DNA of 64,000 nucleotides from an uncultured Lachnospiraceae bacterium (GCA_910578115.1 CAJTPO010000016.1:33828-97827); one strand, 5' to 3'. Numbered from the stretch's first letter, positions 44,773 through 53,212 are shown. Numbers and translations: made by a program. Notes: generated by a model from the letters alone, not told the origin.

Positions 44773-45846
44773 TTATATCTGCTCATTCTGCCGGTGCAGT
44801 TTGGGCGCCTCATACTTGTCCATAAAATCTTCCCCGAGGAAAAGCACTTCATCCGCACACGTTATCCCGTTTGGTACCGTGAACACCGATACCACCCGCC
44901 GAAACCGCAGACCCGGTATAAAATTCAGTATTTCCATGGGAAACATGCCACTCAGTACGATATGCCCCGCAAATTCCTTCGCATAGTCCAGCACATCCCT
45001 CGGATGCGGCTTGATCAGGACCTGCCCCTGCCTGCCATCGACCTGACCATATTCCCCGATGATATCCGCGAAGATCTGTCTCCTCACTGTCAGATCGCAA
45101 AGCGGCTCCGACAGCACCAGAATCTTGTCCTTCGCCCCGCACGCAAGCTGTCCGAGCAGTTCATCCAGATCTTCGACAAAAAGGCGGATCAAAATATCCT
45201 TATCCTCTTCCGTCAGCCGTTCCACCAGCTTTGCCCGCGGCACCTCGATATACTTGTCACAAGGATAGGGCACAACACTCCTGTCATTGATCTCCATGTC
45301 GAGACAATACCTGCTGTATCCGTTCTGGATAAAGATCAGGTTATGGGCCGCCATCCACGCTTTCAGCTCAAAATGCCCCCGGTTATCGTAGCGTGCCGTA
45401 TCATAATACTGAATACAGTTCAGACCATCCTCCAGTGCATGATAAGGTATCTTCTCATAATTCAGATAATACCCGATGGGATCGGAATCGCAGAACACAT
45501 AGATATCCCGGTACTGTCTGAAATCCACCGGTACATAGGGCTTTTCCAGTCTGCCCAGCATCTTCGTATACTTCATGCGGGAGAGCATATTTAAGAACAG
45601 ATTTCCCCGGTCCGTGTGATACTTCTGCAGTTCCGGGAAGAAGGTATCCACCTTTTCCTCAAACAACACCGTCTCTTCAAAAAGAGGACAGCGCATCGCA
45701 CGCTCTCTCAGATTGCCGAAATCATTCGACATCGTACTCAGTACCAGCGTCGCCCTCCCCCGCTTTGCCGCCGGAAGCGCAAGCTCCTTCAGGCAGGCTA
45801 CATATACATGGTAATAAGTGTGACACACATAAATTCTATCCTTCAT
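44773..45846 (-). CDS. GT52-like putative nonulosonic acid (sialyl-type) transferase
   Basis: A 357-residue protein without membrane helices. The opening RIYVCHTYYHVYVACLKEL, the mid-protein ALEDGLNCIQYYD and the carboxy motif VLIKPHPRD are those of the GT52/capsular sialyltransferase group as far as I can judge. It would move a nonulosonic acid from its CMP form to the glycan. The PseI- and PseF-like genes 3-6 kb away support this reading. A different sugar donor is possible, as the family call relies on a few motifs. Confidence 0.65.
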   Translation of the reverse strand: MKDRIYVCHTYYHVYVACLKELALPAAKRGRATLVLSTMSNDFGNLRERAMRCPLFEETVLFEEKVDTFFPELQKYHTDRGNLFLNMLSRMKYTKMLGRLEKPYVPVDFRQYRDIYVFCDSDPIGYYLNYEKIPYHALEDGLNCIQYYDTARYDNRGHFELKAWMAAHNLIFIQNGYSRYCLDMEINDRSVVPYPCDKYIEVPRAKLVERLTEEDKDILIRLFVEDLDELLGQLACGAKDKILVLSEPLCDLTVRRQIFADIIGEYGQVDGRQGQVLIKPHPRDVLDYAKEFAGHIVLSGMFPMEILNFIPGLRFRRVVSVFTVPNGITCADEVLFLGEDFMDKYEAPKLHRQNEQI

Positions 45847-45944
45847 GGTTCAATCGTTTGCCCTTTCCGCCGTGTCCATATGCAGCAGCCGCACCTCAAA
45901 ATGCCATTCCTGCCCGCACGTCCCGCACGACACCGACACAGATT

Positions 45945-46349
45945 TCAAATGGTTTTCAAGATATCTGCATACTGCCTGTTCAATTCCCTTTCCAACCTGA
46001 TAAATTCCGGAATGTAGCAGGACAGGATCCGTTCTACCAATTCCCCGGCCGCATTCCCATCATAAATATGTGCCCTATCATTCCTGTCTTTCAGCATATC
46101 CAGCCAAAGCTCTCCATCAAAGAACGGATACACCGCATATGCCTCCTTGATAATTCCCCTTGGTGAACCGGTCGCGGCGGCGCTGCTTCCTTCATAAGCC
46201 AACAGCTCCTTCAATACCTTCCATCCCAGCTCGAACTGAATGGAAAATTTATTTATGATTCCGCTGATGATAAATGCATTGTCCAATTGCTCCTTATCCG
46301 CCTGCTTAAGCACATTCAAATGAGAAACATAGTTATCATATTTTTTCAT
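45945..46349 (-). CDS. HEPN-domain protein, HI0074/HepT-like partner of nucleotidyltransferase
   Basis: A 134-residue helical protein of the nucleotidyltransferase-substrate-binding (HI0074) family. It has the HEPN-type motif R89-N-D-R-A-H94 (Rx4H), the RNase signature of HepT toxins, and starts 14 bases inside the MNT gene (overlap 46336-46349). Such pairs act as toxin-antitoxin modules in which the MNT protein adds nucleotides to HEPN. It could also be a non-toxic binding protein. It lies at the edge of the glycan cluster. Confidence 0.8.
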   Translation of the reverse strand: MKKYDNYVSHLNVLKQADKEQLDNAFIISGIINKFSIQFELGWKVLKELLAYEGSSAAATGSPRGIIKEAYAVYPFFDGELWLDMLKDRNDRAHIYDGNAAGELVERILSCYIPEFIRLERELNRQYADILKTI

Positions 46350-46629
46350 ACAGCACTCTTCCTTCTGCCTCTATCGCTTCCTTCAGTTCCTTCTGCACGG
46401 CACTGTCCAGATTTACCACATCATACCTTAACGGTGTTGAAGTCTCCTCCTCCACATCCAATACAAAACGCGAAATATTCCCGCCGCATACGGCCAGATC
46501 GATATCACTGGCGCGGCGGTGATCTCCACGCGCCCTCGAACCGAATAAGATCACTTTATCAATATCATACTTGCGCGCCAACGCACATATTTCCTGAATG
46601 ACGGTAAGTCCGATCCCGGTCTCCTGCAT
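46336..46629 (-). CDS. MNT-type minimal nucleotidyltransferase (MntA-like)
   Basis: A 97-residue nucleotidyltransferase of the pol-beta fold with the full motif GSRARGDHRRASDIDLAV (30-47), including metal-binding Asp42 and Asp44. It likely AMPylates or otherwise blocks its HEPN partner. The ATG at 46629 is chosen because GGGAGAGG stands eight bases before it. A duplicated carboxy-terminal remnant of this gene lies immediately upstream, and a good promoter (46771-46799) lies beyond that. Confidence 0.82.
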   Translation of the reverse strand: MQETGIGLTVIQEICALARKYDIDKVILFGSRARGDHRRASDIDLAVCGGNISRFVLDVEEETSTPLRYDVVNLDSAVQKELKEAIEAEGRVLYEKI

Positions 46630-46650
46630 AACCCTCTCCCTCATAAAGCT

Positions 46651-46741
46651 CTCTTCCTTCTGTCTCTATCGCTTCCTTCAGTTCCTTCTGCACTGCACTG
46701 TCCAGATTTGCCGCATCATACACAGATGCCCTTTCGTTCCA
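46651..46741 (-). pseudogene. Duplicated remnant of the MNT nucleotidyltransferase 3' end
   Basis: Bases 46651-46721 repeat bases 46356-46426 with four mismatches in 71. They encode the closing residues of the MNT protein (YDAANLDSAVQKELKEAI) in the same strand and frame orientation, but the catalytic part is absent. It is a direct repeat left by a tandem duplication followed by deletion, or by loss of most of a second MNT copy. Confidence 0.7.
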
Positions 46742-46770
46742 ATGCGGCCGCATATAATCATCCTGCTTAT

Positions 46771-46799
46771 ACTATAACACCCGTTTTAACCATTGCCAA
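46771..46799 (-). promoter_or_regulatory. Promoter for the MNT-HEPN pair (leftward)
   Basis: On the minus strand TTGGCA (46794-46799) and TATAGT (46771-46776) are 17 bases apart, a strong vegetative match. The message would run through the MNT remnant, then MNT and HEPN. Confidence 0.7.
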
Positions 46800-46812
46800 T
46801 CAAAATTCTGCA

Positions 46813-46841
46813 TTGTACCACGCTTCAAAATGAGGTATGAT
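46813..46841 (+). promoter_or_regulatory. Promoter for the decarboxylase-PseI unit (rightward)
   Basis: On the plus strand TTGTAC (46813-46818) and TATGAT (46836-46841) are 17 bases apart. Transcription should begin near 46848, just before the hairpin at 46858-46905. Confidence 0.65.
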
Positions 46842-46857
46842 TACAAATAACCATACC

Positions 46858-46905
46858 CTCAGTGAACAAAGGTACACACGGGCATGTATTCCTTTGTTCA
46901 CTGAG
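46858..46905 (+). promoter_or_regulatory. Perfect 15-base leader hairpin before the decarboxylase gene
   Basis: CTCAGTGAACAAAGG (46858-46872) and its exact complement (46891-46905) flank an 18-base loop, about ten bases after the predicted transcription start and 38 bases before the ATG. Outer sequences are partly complementary as well (TGATT and AATA blocks). There is no T run, so it may be an RNA stability or regulatory structure, or an operator for a dimeric protein. Confidence 0.6.
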
Positions 46906-46942
46906 CGTACCCACTATTTACAATCACAGGAGACGATCAGAC

Positions 46943-48148
46943 ATGGACAACGCACCGGCAAGCTATCCTTTTTACAGGATCAAGGAAAAAGAACTGCTTT
47001 ATGACATCAATCTTCTTCGGGATTCTCTTACACAAAACTGGGGCAGTTTCGTTATGGGTTACTCTTTCAAGACCAACTCCCTGCCCTGGCTCCTCTCCTA
47101 TCTCAGAAAGGAAGGCTTCTACGCGGAAGTAGTCTCCGCCGAGGAATATGACCTGGCGCACCGCCTTGGCTATCACGGCCGGCAGATCATTTACAACGGC
47201 CCGATCAAGGACAGGAAGATCTTCGAGACAGTCCTGATCGCCGGCGGCTATGTGAATCTGGATTCCTCTGATGAACTCACCTGGATGGAAGAACTGAGCA
47301 AACTCTACCCGGCCCATGAATTTGGCGTGGGGCTTCGAGTGAACTGCGATATCGCCGCCCTCTGTCCGCAGGAAGAACTGGTGGAATCCGAAGGCGGCCG
47401 TTTCGGATACTGTTATGAGAACGGTGTGCTGGCAGATGCCATAGCCCGGCTGACGCGTCTGCCGAATGTGCGGGTGGCCGGACTCCATCTCCACTCCTCC
47501 ACCCAGTCCAGGACCGTACAGGTTTACGGCGCTCTCGCCGGTATGGCCGTACGAATCGCACAGGAATACAGTCTCTCCCTCTCCTGTATCGATATGGGCG
47601 GCGGCTATTTCGGCGGCCGGGACGACAAACCGGATTACCGTGATTATTTCAAAGAGATCTGCAAAGTGCTCGGCACCCATTTTGACCGGGAGAAGACCAC
47701 CCTGATCGCCGAACCCGGCGTCTCCCTGATCTCCCGCGCCACCACCTTCGAGACCCGGGTACTGGATATCAAGGATATCCGCGGCAGAAAATTTATCGTC
47801 ACGGACGGCAGCCGCGTCAACTTGAACCCGCTCGTTACAAGACACGTATATCCCCATCATATCGAGTACTGCAGCGACAGCAGCATACGGGCGCGCGAGA
47901 AGTCCCAATGGATCTGCGGCGCTACCTGCATGGAGTACGACAGGCTCTTTGAGATCGTAGACGATGCCGCGCTGACCGTAGGCGACAAGATCATCTACGA
48001 CACCGCCGGCGGTTATACCATGTGCCTGAATCCGCTTTTTATCCATTATTTTCCGGCAGTGGTCATTGAGAAGGCGGATGGAAGTTTCTTTACCGCAAGA
48101 AAGGCTTGGGGGAACGACGAATATCTGCAGAAGAATTACCTGGAATAA
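46943..48148 (+). CDS. PLP-dependent group IV decarboxylase (alanine racemase fold)
   Basis: A 401-residue enzyme related to diaminopimelate, ornithine and carboxynorspermidine decarboxylases. The PLP Lys is K43 in GYSFKTNSLPW; HLHSSTQSRTV, the Gly-rich IDMGGGYFGG and EPGVSLI complete the PLP site, and CGATCMEYDRL gives the second-subunit Cys and Asp. I start at 46943 (AGGAG ten bases upstream) because the longer frame begins inside the leader hairpin. It is followed by the PseI gene after 75 bases, so it is likely co-expressed with it. The amino acid it acts on is unknown; a glycan-linked amine is one idea. Confidence 0.88.
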   Translation: MDNAPASYPFYRIKEKELLYDINLLRDSLTQNWGSFVMGYSFKTNSLPWLLSYLRKEGFYAEVVSAEEYDLAHRLGYHGRQIIYNGPIKDRKIFETVLIAGGYVNLDSSDELTWMEELSKLYPAHEFGVGLRVNCDIAALCPQEELVESEGGRFGYCYENGVLADAIARLTRLPNVRVAGLHLHSSTQSRTVQVYGALAGMAVRIAQEYSLSLSCIDMGGGYFGGRDDKPDYRDYFKEICKVLGTHFDREKTTLIAEPGVSLISRATTFETRVLDIKDIRGRKFIVTDGSRVNLNPLVTRHVYPHHIEYCSDSSIRAREKSQWICGATCMEYDRLFEIVDDAALTVGDKIIYDTAGGYTMCLNPLFIHYFPAVVIEKADGSFFTARKAWGNDEYLQKNYLE

Positions 48149-48223
48149 ATTCCCGCGGCATTCACTCTGAGGTAGCTGGATGCATAAGACCGTGCAAATC
48201 TCTGTAACAGGAAAGGAATTATT

Positions 48224-49276
48224 ATGAACAAATCATTCAAGATAGGATCCCGAACCATCTCCGCCGACTCTCCTGCCTTTATCGTGGCGGAGATCTCGGC
48301 CAACCACAATCAGGATTACGATCGGGCAGTAGAGATTATCCATGCGGCCAAAGAAGCCGGTGCAGACGCGGTGAAGCTGCAGACCTATACGGCCGATTCC
48401 ATCACCCTGGACTGCGACGACGAATGCTTCCAGATCAACGAAGGTACCATCTGGGACGGGACTACGCTCTATAAGCTCTATCAGGAAGCCTATACGCCCT
48501 GGGACTGGCAGCCTAAGCTGAAAGAAGAAGCAAACCGGCTGGGACTGGAGTGCTTTTCCTCTCCCTTCGACCTTACTTCCGTGGATTTTCTGGAGAAAAT
48601 GGATGTACCCGCCTATAAGATCGCTTCCTACGAGATCAACGATATTCCCATGATCCGTAAGATCGCGCGCCTGCACAAGCCTATGATCTTCGCCACCGGC
48701 ATCGCTTATCCGGAGGATATCGAGCGGGCGCTCAATGTCTGTAGGCAGGAAGGAAATGAAGATGTGATCCTGTTAAAATGCGTTTCCTCCTATCCCACCC
48801 CCTACGAGGCGGTAAACTTAAATGTGATCCCCACTCTGGCTAAGACCTACGATTGTCTGGCGGGCATCTCCGATCACACGCTGGGCACCATCGTCTCCGC
48901 GGGAGCTGTCCCGCTGGGAGCCAAAATGATAGAGAAGCATCTTACCCTGCGCCGGGCGGACGGCGGCCCGGACGGCGCCTTCTCCATGGAGCCGGAAGAA
49001 TTTCGCCAGATGGTCGAACAGATCCGCATTCTGGAGAAAGCGCTTGGAAGCAGCGAATATATTCTGACCGATGCCCAGAAGCTGGAGCATGAAGGTTCCC
49101 GTTCCCTTTTCGTGGTGGAAGATATTCCGGCAGGAGGGCTTCTTACCCCTGACAATATCCGTTCCATCCGCCCCGGCAACGGCCTGCATACCATGTATTA
49201 TGAAGAAATCCTGGGAAAGAAGGCGAAGCAATTCCTGAAGAAAGGGACGCCCCTGGCGTGGGAACTGATCGACTGA
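48224..49276 (+). CDS. pseI: Pseudaminic acid synthase (NeuB/PseI family)
   Basis: A 350-residue nonulosonate synthase that condenses phosphoenolpyruvate with a 6-carbon amino sugar. The core has FIVAEISANHNQDYDRAVEI (19-38), KLQTYTADSITLDCDD, and KIASYEINDIPMI; these resemble PseI more than NeuB. A carboxy-terminal SAF (antifreeze-like) domain occupies about 285-350 (RSLFVVEDIPAGGLLT). The product would be pseudaminic acid or a close relative. PseB, PseC and PseG genes are not in the window. It is rightward and faces the ATP-grasp gene. Confidence 0.87.
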   Translation: MNKSFKIGSRTISADSPAFIVAEISANHNQDYDRAVEIIHAAKEAGADAVKLQTYTADSITLDCDDECFQINEGTIWDGTTLYKLYQEAYTPWDWQPKLKEEANRLGLECFSSPFDLTSVDFLEKMDVPAYKIASYEINDIPMIRKIARLHKPMIFATGIAYPEDIERALNVCRQEGNEDVILLKCVSSYPTPYEAVNLNVIPTLAKTYDCLAGISDHTLGTIVSAGAVPLGAKMIEKHLTLRRADGGPDGAFSMEPEEFRQMVEQIRILEKALGSSEYILTDAQKLEHEGSRSLFVVEDIPAGGLLTPDNIRSIRPGNGLHTMYYEEILGKKAKQFLKKGTPLAWELID

Positions 49277-49279
49277 CAT

Positions 49280-49380
49280 ATAGTTAACGACATTAGAAAT
49301 TTCGTTTTCGGCATTGCAGGAGCTGCCATATATGGCTCCTGCAAGAGACGGAAACAGAAATTTGTTATGTCGTTTACTAT
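49280..49380. repeat. Long nested inverted repeat between convergent genes
   Basis: About 45-base arms, roughly 80% matched, span 101 bases: outer ends ATAGT-AACGACAT, middle AAATTTC, inner perfect GCAGGAGC/GCTCCTGC around a short AT-rich loop. It fills the gap between the PseI stop and the ATP-grasp stop. The 21-base right end (49361-49381) recurs exactly at 16878-16898 near another glycan gene. It may act as a two-way terminator and looks like a small mobile palindromic element. Confidence 0.65.
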
Positions 49381-49404
49381 AAATACCCGTACAGTTATTG
49401 CACA

Positions 49405-50598
49405 TCACGCCAGCCGAAACAACGCTTTAACCCTGCGCACCTTATCCCGCAGTTCCCCTTCTTCTCCTTCCAGAATAAAATATCCTCTCCCCATGAGGGA
49501 ATGGCCGTCCGACACCGGCAGCAGCTCCTCCCCGGCCCTGATATGGCATTCCCAGCCGATCAGTGAAGGTTCCGACTGCCGTACCTGTTCTTGCGTCGGC
49601 ACATCCATGACCTCTCCCTGCAGATCGAAATAATGGATCATCGCCTGTCTGGTCACGGCCGGCGTGAAATTCCATGTCTGTCCCATCCTGTACTTGATAT
49701 ATTCTTCTGCCATATCAATTCCCGTACACAGCGGTGTAAAAAGATTGTGCAGATTATGCCCCGAAGGCCGCGCAGACATCTCGATCACAAAAGGCCCCTG
49801 CGCACTGCGGATCAAGTCTACATGGAGAAGACATTCCCCCAATCCAAGACAATCCACTGCCTTCCTCATATACTCCCATGCCTGCTGCCAGAAAGGCTCT
49901 TCGGGCCGCACCGACACATACCCCACTGCCTGTCTGGCCGGCGGCGGCGTATTCTCCTTCTTCCGCAGCAGTACCATATGGAAACGGCCGCCGATCACGG
50001 CGCCGTCCACACCGTACTCTTCTCCGGCCATGCATTCCTCCAGTACATATTCCTCCTGCGTGCCCTTTAAAATACGCATCTGCGCTGCCAGCTCTTCTGC
50101 ATTTTCCAGCATCTGTATTCCTCTACTGCCGGAACCGAACCGCGGCTTCAGGATGGCCGGATACATAAGCAGCGTTCTGTCCTCTGCCAATTTCTCAGCC
50201 AGCATATCCGGATCAAAACCGTCCGCTCCGCCCACCGCAAAGCAATGGCTTCTTCTCAGATTCTGCTCCTGCAGCTTCTGATGGAAACGGTATTTGTCCG
50301 TACACAAAACCGCCATCTGCCTGCTGATCCCCGGAAGTCCCAGCGCATCGTTAACTGCCCCGATGGTCGTAAGATATCTGCCGATTGGGACGGTCAGCAC
50401 GAAATCTGCTCCCTCTTTCTGCACTGCTTCTATGACTGCCCTTTCGTCTGAGATATCCACCACCAGTCCCCTGTCGGCCGCCTGCAGTCCCTCGGCCTTC
50501 GGATTCCCGTCCAGAGCCGTCACAGACAGACCCATCTCATGGGCTTTTTCTATCGTATGAAGCGCCTCACTGCCGGCTCCAATGATCACTGCTTTCAA
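49405..50598 (-). CDS. ATP-grasp ligase
   Basis: A 397-residue ATP-grasp protein. It has a Rossmann-like amino domain (KAVIIGAGSEALHTIEKA) and an ATP-grasp core with AILKPRFGSGSRGIQML (ATP-contacting Lys and Gly loop), EEYVLEECMAGEEYGVDG and, late, FVIEMSARPSGHNLHNL (metal ligands). A TTG at 50598, seven bases after AGGAGG, is the likely start; a GTG at 50625 has no such site. It joins a carboxylate to an amine or similar group, and lies between the PseI and PseF-like genes. It may tailor the nonulosonate or add an amino acid to the glycan. Confidence 0.85.
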   Translation of the reverse strand: MKAVIIGAGSEALHTIEKAHEMGLSVTALDGNPKAEGLQAADRGLVVDISDERAVIEAVQKEGADFVLTVPIGRYLTTIGAVNDALGLPGISRQMAVLCTDKYRFHQKLQEQNLRRSHCFAVGGADGFDPDMLAEKLAEDRTLLMYPAILKPRFGSGSRGIQMLENAEELAAQMRILKGTQEEYVLEECMAGEEYGVDGAVIGGRFHMVLLRKKENTPPPARQAVGYVSVRPEEPFWQQAWEYMRKAVDCLGLGECLLHVDLIRSAQGPFVIEMSARPSGHNLHNLFTPLCTGIDMAEEYIKYRMGQTWNFTPAVTRQAMIHYFDLQGEVMDVPTQEQVRQSEPSLIGWECHIRAGEELLPVSDGHSLMGRGYFILEGEEGELRDKVRRVKALFRLA

Positions 50599-50738
50599 AC
50601 TTGCACCTCCTGTCTTCTCCGACACAAATTCTTATAAATATGGCTTTTCCGGCGATTACCCGCTTCCGGTTACCCGCCACGCTGACATTTCCACACTTCA
50701 GTTCTCCCGCGAAAACATATCAAAATTCCCGATCCGCC

Positions 50739-51431
50739 TCAGCGCCTGCCCATCATCTTCCGATACTTCAGTTCTGCGATCTCCCAGTCCTCCTGGTTGT
50801 CGATGTCCTGCACCTCAAGTTCACTCATGATCATCGGCACCATATGCGGCAGATCCGTCGTCTTATATTCCATAAAGGGAGCCGTCCGGCAGCAGTAGAA
50901 CTGTCCGCAGTCATGATAATACGGTTCCAGATCCTGGGAGCGCGTGCGGGCATGTTCCGGCCATTTCATCCGCAGTTCTCCCGCCTCATTTAAGATCATG
51001 CACCGCTGCGGCGGGAAAGAAAATGCCACCACCGGCATCACGGAATCCGCCTGCTCCAACAATCCCATGGCTGTCTGTAGCTTCTGTGCCGTCACAAAGG
51101 GGGCCGTGGGATAAATGCAGCAGAAAGTGTCAAACTCCCTGCCCTGTTCACGGTATGCAAGCAACACCTCCATCAGCACATCATCGGTAGCCGCGTAATC
51201 TCCGGCATTCGCATTACTGCGCATAAAAGGCACCTGCGCTCCGGCCGCCCGCGCAATCTCCGCGATCTCCTCGTCGTCCGTAGACACCATGACCTCTTCA
51301 AATACTCCCGATCGTATTGCCGCCTCTATCGAATAATTAATGATCGGTTTCCCGCAGAATTCCCTGATATTCTTGCGCGGGATCCGTTTACTGCCTCCTC
51401 TGGCAGTAATGATCGCTACAGATGAACCCAT
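50739..51431 (-). CDS. pseF: CMP-nonulosonate cytidylyltransferase (PseF-like)
   Basis: A 230-residue enzyme activating a nonulosonic acid with CTP. The nucleotide loop ITARGGSKRIPRKNIREF (8-25) and YPTAPFVTAQKLQTAMGLL, plus PVVAFSFPPQRC, fit the CMP-Pse/CMP-sialate synthetase family, with the latter segment closer to PseF. It lies upstream of the ATP-grasp gene on the same strand. Its product is the natural donor for the GT52-like enzyme at 44773. NeuA-type specificity remains possible. Confidence 0.85.
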   Translation of the reverse strand: MGSSVAIITARGGSKRIPRKNIREFCGKPIINYSIEAAIRSGVFEEVMVSTDDEEIAEIARAAGAQVPFMRSNANAGDYAATDDVLMEVLLAYREQGREFDTFCCIYPTAPFVTAQKLQTAMGLLEQADSVMPVVAFSFPPQRCMILNEAGELRMKWPEHARTRSQDLEPYYHDCGQFYCCRTAPFMEYKTTDLPHMVPMIMSELEVQDIDNQEDWEIAELKYRKMMGRR

Positions 51432-51609
51432 ACTGACCCTCCTCGTAAGTCTTATTGTAATCTTGTTTTGCGGTTAATAATATATCACAACTTATATACA
51501 ACTCCCTTTTCAGCAAAGTGTTCCCACTGCATAACATTTGAAATAAAATGTATATTCTTAAGTATGATTACCGAATTTATACTTATCTGACAATTCTTCA
51601 AACCGGAAG

Positions 51610-52074
51610 CTAACGAGTCAATGTCAGGATACCTGCGCAGTATGAAATTTGCCTGAATGTAATGTTTGGAAATGCACTTCTCAGTTCATCGGCAACGAAA
51701 TATAATTCTTCATCATCCCATTCGTCACCTGCTTCCTGTCTGCATTGATTCCTCAGCGGTTCTACTAATCCTTTCGTGAAATCCCCCTGATAAAGATGTG
51801 AACCCGGCATTTTCCCGGATGCTAATTCAATCATTCCTGACGAGAAATCCTGCCCATAGATGGAACAACCATGTTCATATAGTTTTGTCGTGAGTGTACC
51901 CGTTCCAAACCCTATATCAAGCACTGTTGCGTTTGGCTTTTCCATAATGGCATGAAAGATGTTTCCAAGCACATCCCGGTAACCGGCAAACGGATATGTA
52001 TTTTCTTCATCGGAAATCCCCACCGCTATGTCATATCCATCTGCCCACAGGTCAAAGTCATTTTTATTTAACAT
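51610..52074 (-). pseudogene. SAM-dependent methyltransferase with apparent internal deletion
   Basis: A 154-residue frame with the SAM motif VLDIGFGTGTLTTKLYE (about 50-66) and the second acidic motif (IYGQDFSSGMIELA). After GDFTKGLVEPL the sequence jumps to a Gln-Cys-Arg-Gln-Glu tail and a normal carboxy end (TFRQISYCAGILTLT). By recall of this short-chain family the section with the hydrophobic strand and Ser-Leu-His-His motif (about fifty residues) is missing in frame. The start at 52074 has AAGGAGG. It is either a broken gene or a very short enzyme. Confidence 0.6.
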
Positions 52075-52152
52075 ACCTGCCTCCTTAAATGTCAATTTAC
52101 ATAATTGATTATAAAATATGTGCCTGATGCCTGCAATGTATATTTATAATCC

Positions 52153-52411
52153 CGCTTTCTATGGGTACAAGCGTGCTGTATCTGCTCAGGATGCTGCTCC
52201 TGGTGTATGAGTGGGAGTCCCCCGCTGTACGGCGAACTCCGCCAACAGTACTGTCAATGACGCCGGAGAACTGGAAGTGAATGGCAACAGGGAAAAAGCC
52301 GGCTGCATCAGCGCGCTCTCACCGGTAACAGGAACCCATCATATCGCGTTATCCTACGAGAGTACAGCGGACAGCAGCCAGCAAACTTCTATTGGTGTTA
52401 TGGAAGTATGA
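52153..52411 (+). pseudogene. Remnant of a secreted carbohydrate-binding or hydrolase protein
   Basis: A rightward reading frame interrupted by one stop (near 52218) encodes KRAVSAQDAAPGV, stop, then SANSTVNDAGELEV and, later, PVTGTHHIALSYESTADSSQQ. The pattern GTHHIALSYES is like the GTHDLYLVF end of family-6 carbohydrate-binding modules, with the middle apparently shortened. No start codon with a ribosome site was found. Likely a decayed glycan-degrading gene tail; family assignment is weak. Confidence 0.3.
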
Positions 52412-52509
52412 GATCAGGAGGAGATTATCGCCTCCACAAAGCTCATGTCGGATCAGACTTCAGCTGTTATAGAGGATAGACATGTATAGACTGCAGAGGA
52501 TTGGCAAAA

Positions 52510-52789
52510 CTATTGCAGATACTGTTTTTGCGTTATATAAAACACCGCAGTATAAACAGCCAAACCACGCAGACCGGCAATCAAACTTATGGCAAATCTA
52601 TCCGGGGATATAACAGTCAGGACTGCTCCTGTTATAGTATACCCTGTCATTGTCCATCCCACGATTTCCAGATTGAAAAATAACCTGCCGGCCCACAACA
52701 AACCAGCCGCCAAACACATAAAAAGTAAAATCAATAACCAGACTTCCCCAGCCGAAAGTTTAACTGAACCCCAAAAAAAATGTAAACAT
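52510..52789 (-). pseudogene. Small integral membrane protein gene with poly-T frameshift
   Basis: The frame gives a mainly hydrophobic protein of about 90 residues with three or four helices (ending TAVFYITQKQYLQ). Its natural start appears to be the ATG at 52789, but that frame stops early; removing one T from the run of eight (52773-52780 on the plus strand) joins MFTFFWGSVKLSAGEV to the long hydrophobic part. The family is unknown. An internal start downstream of the slip could still yield a shorter protein. Confidence 0.45.
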
Positions 52790-52885
52790 TACAAAGCCTG
52801 AATACAGATTGAATCTGCAACCACTCCCTCACCCTTATCTACTATTCTGTTATCGCCCTGCATAACCTTTTTAATTGGCGTATGC

Positions 52886-53137
52886 TCATACCAATGCAAA
52901 CCAGTACAATTTTGCATTTTCAATCGGGAAAGCATTCCATTCACTTACATACTGCAAAAACATCTTATTCTTGCTGTTTCCCGATGCCAACCGATTCAAT
53001 ATGCCCTGGATTTTTCCCATCACATCCTTGACGGGCTGCTTTCCTTCCGAAAGATCCCGAAAACAAGCACGCCAGTCATTAACCGCACTGTTTATCTCCT
53101 CATCCTTTACCTTTACTTTTCCGTAAAGATGATTCAT
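52886..53137 (-). CDS. Hypothetical protein, possibly a gene fragment
   Basis: An 83-residue hydrophilic frame with no recognised motif; it contains the segments EINSAVNDWRACFRDLSEG and NRLASGNSKNKMFLQYV. The ATG has only a weak ribosome site (GAGACAGAG). It lies between the decayed genes and the recombinase module, near the edge of the integrated element, and may be the remnant of a gene cut by insertion. Confidence 0.4.
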   Translation of the reverse strand: MNHLYGKVKVKDEEINSAVNDWRACFRDLSEGKQPVKDVMGKIQGILNRLASGNSKNKMFLQYVSEWNAFPIENAKLYWFALV

Positions 53138-53212
53138 TTGCTCTGTCTCACTCGGTCCAATGATTCTGGCACCCGTATGTCAAGCACAAACTAAAAAATT
53201 TATCAGATTATT

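Noticed and set aside
46937..48046. Leftward frame of 369 codons opposite the decarboxylase
   Set aside because: The decarboxylase carries all active-site motifs; the antisense frame has none.
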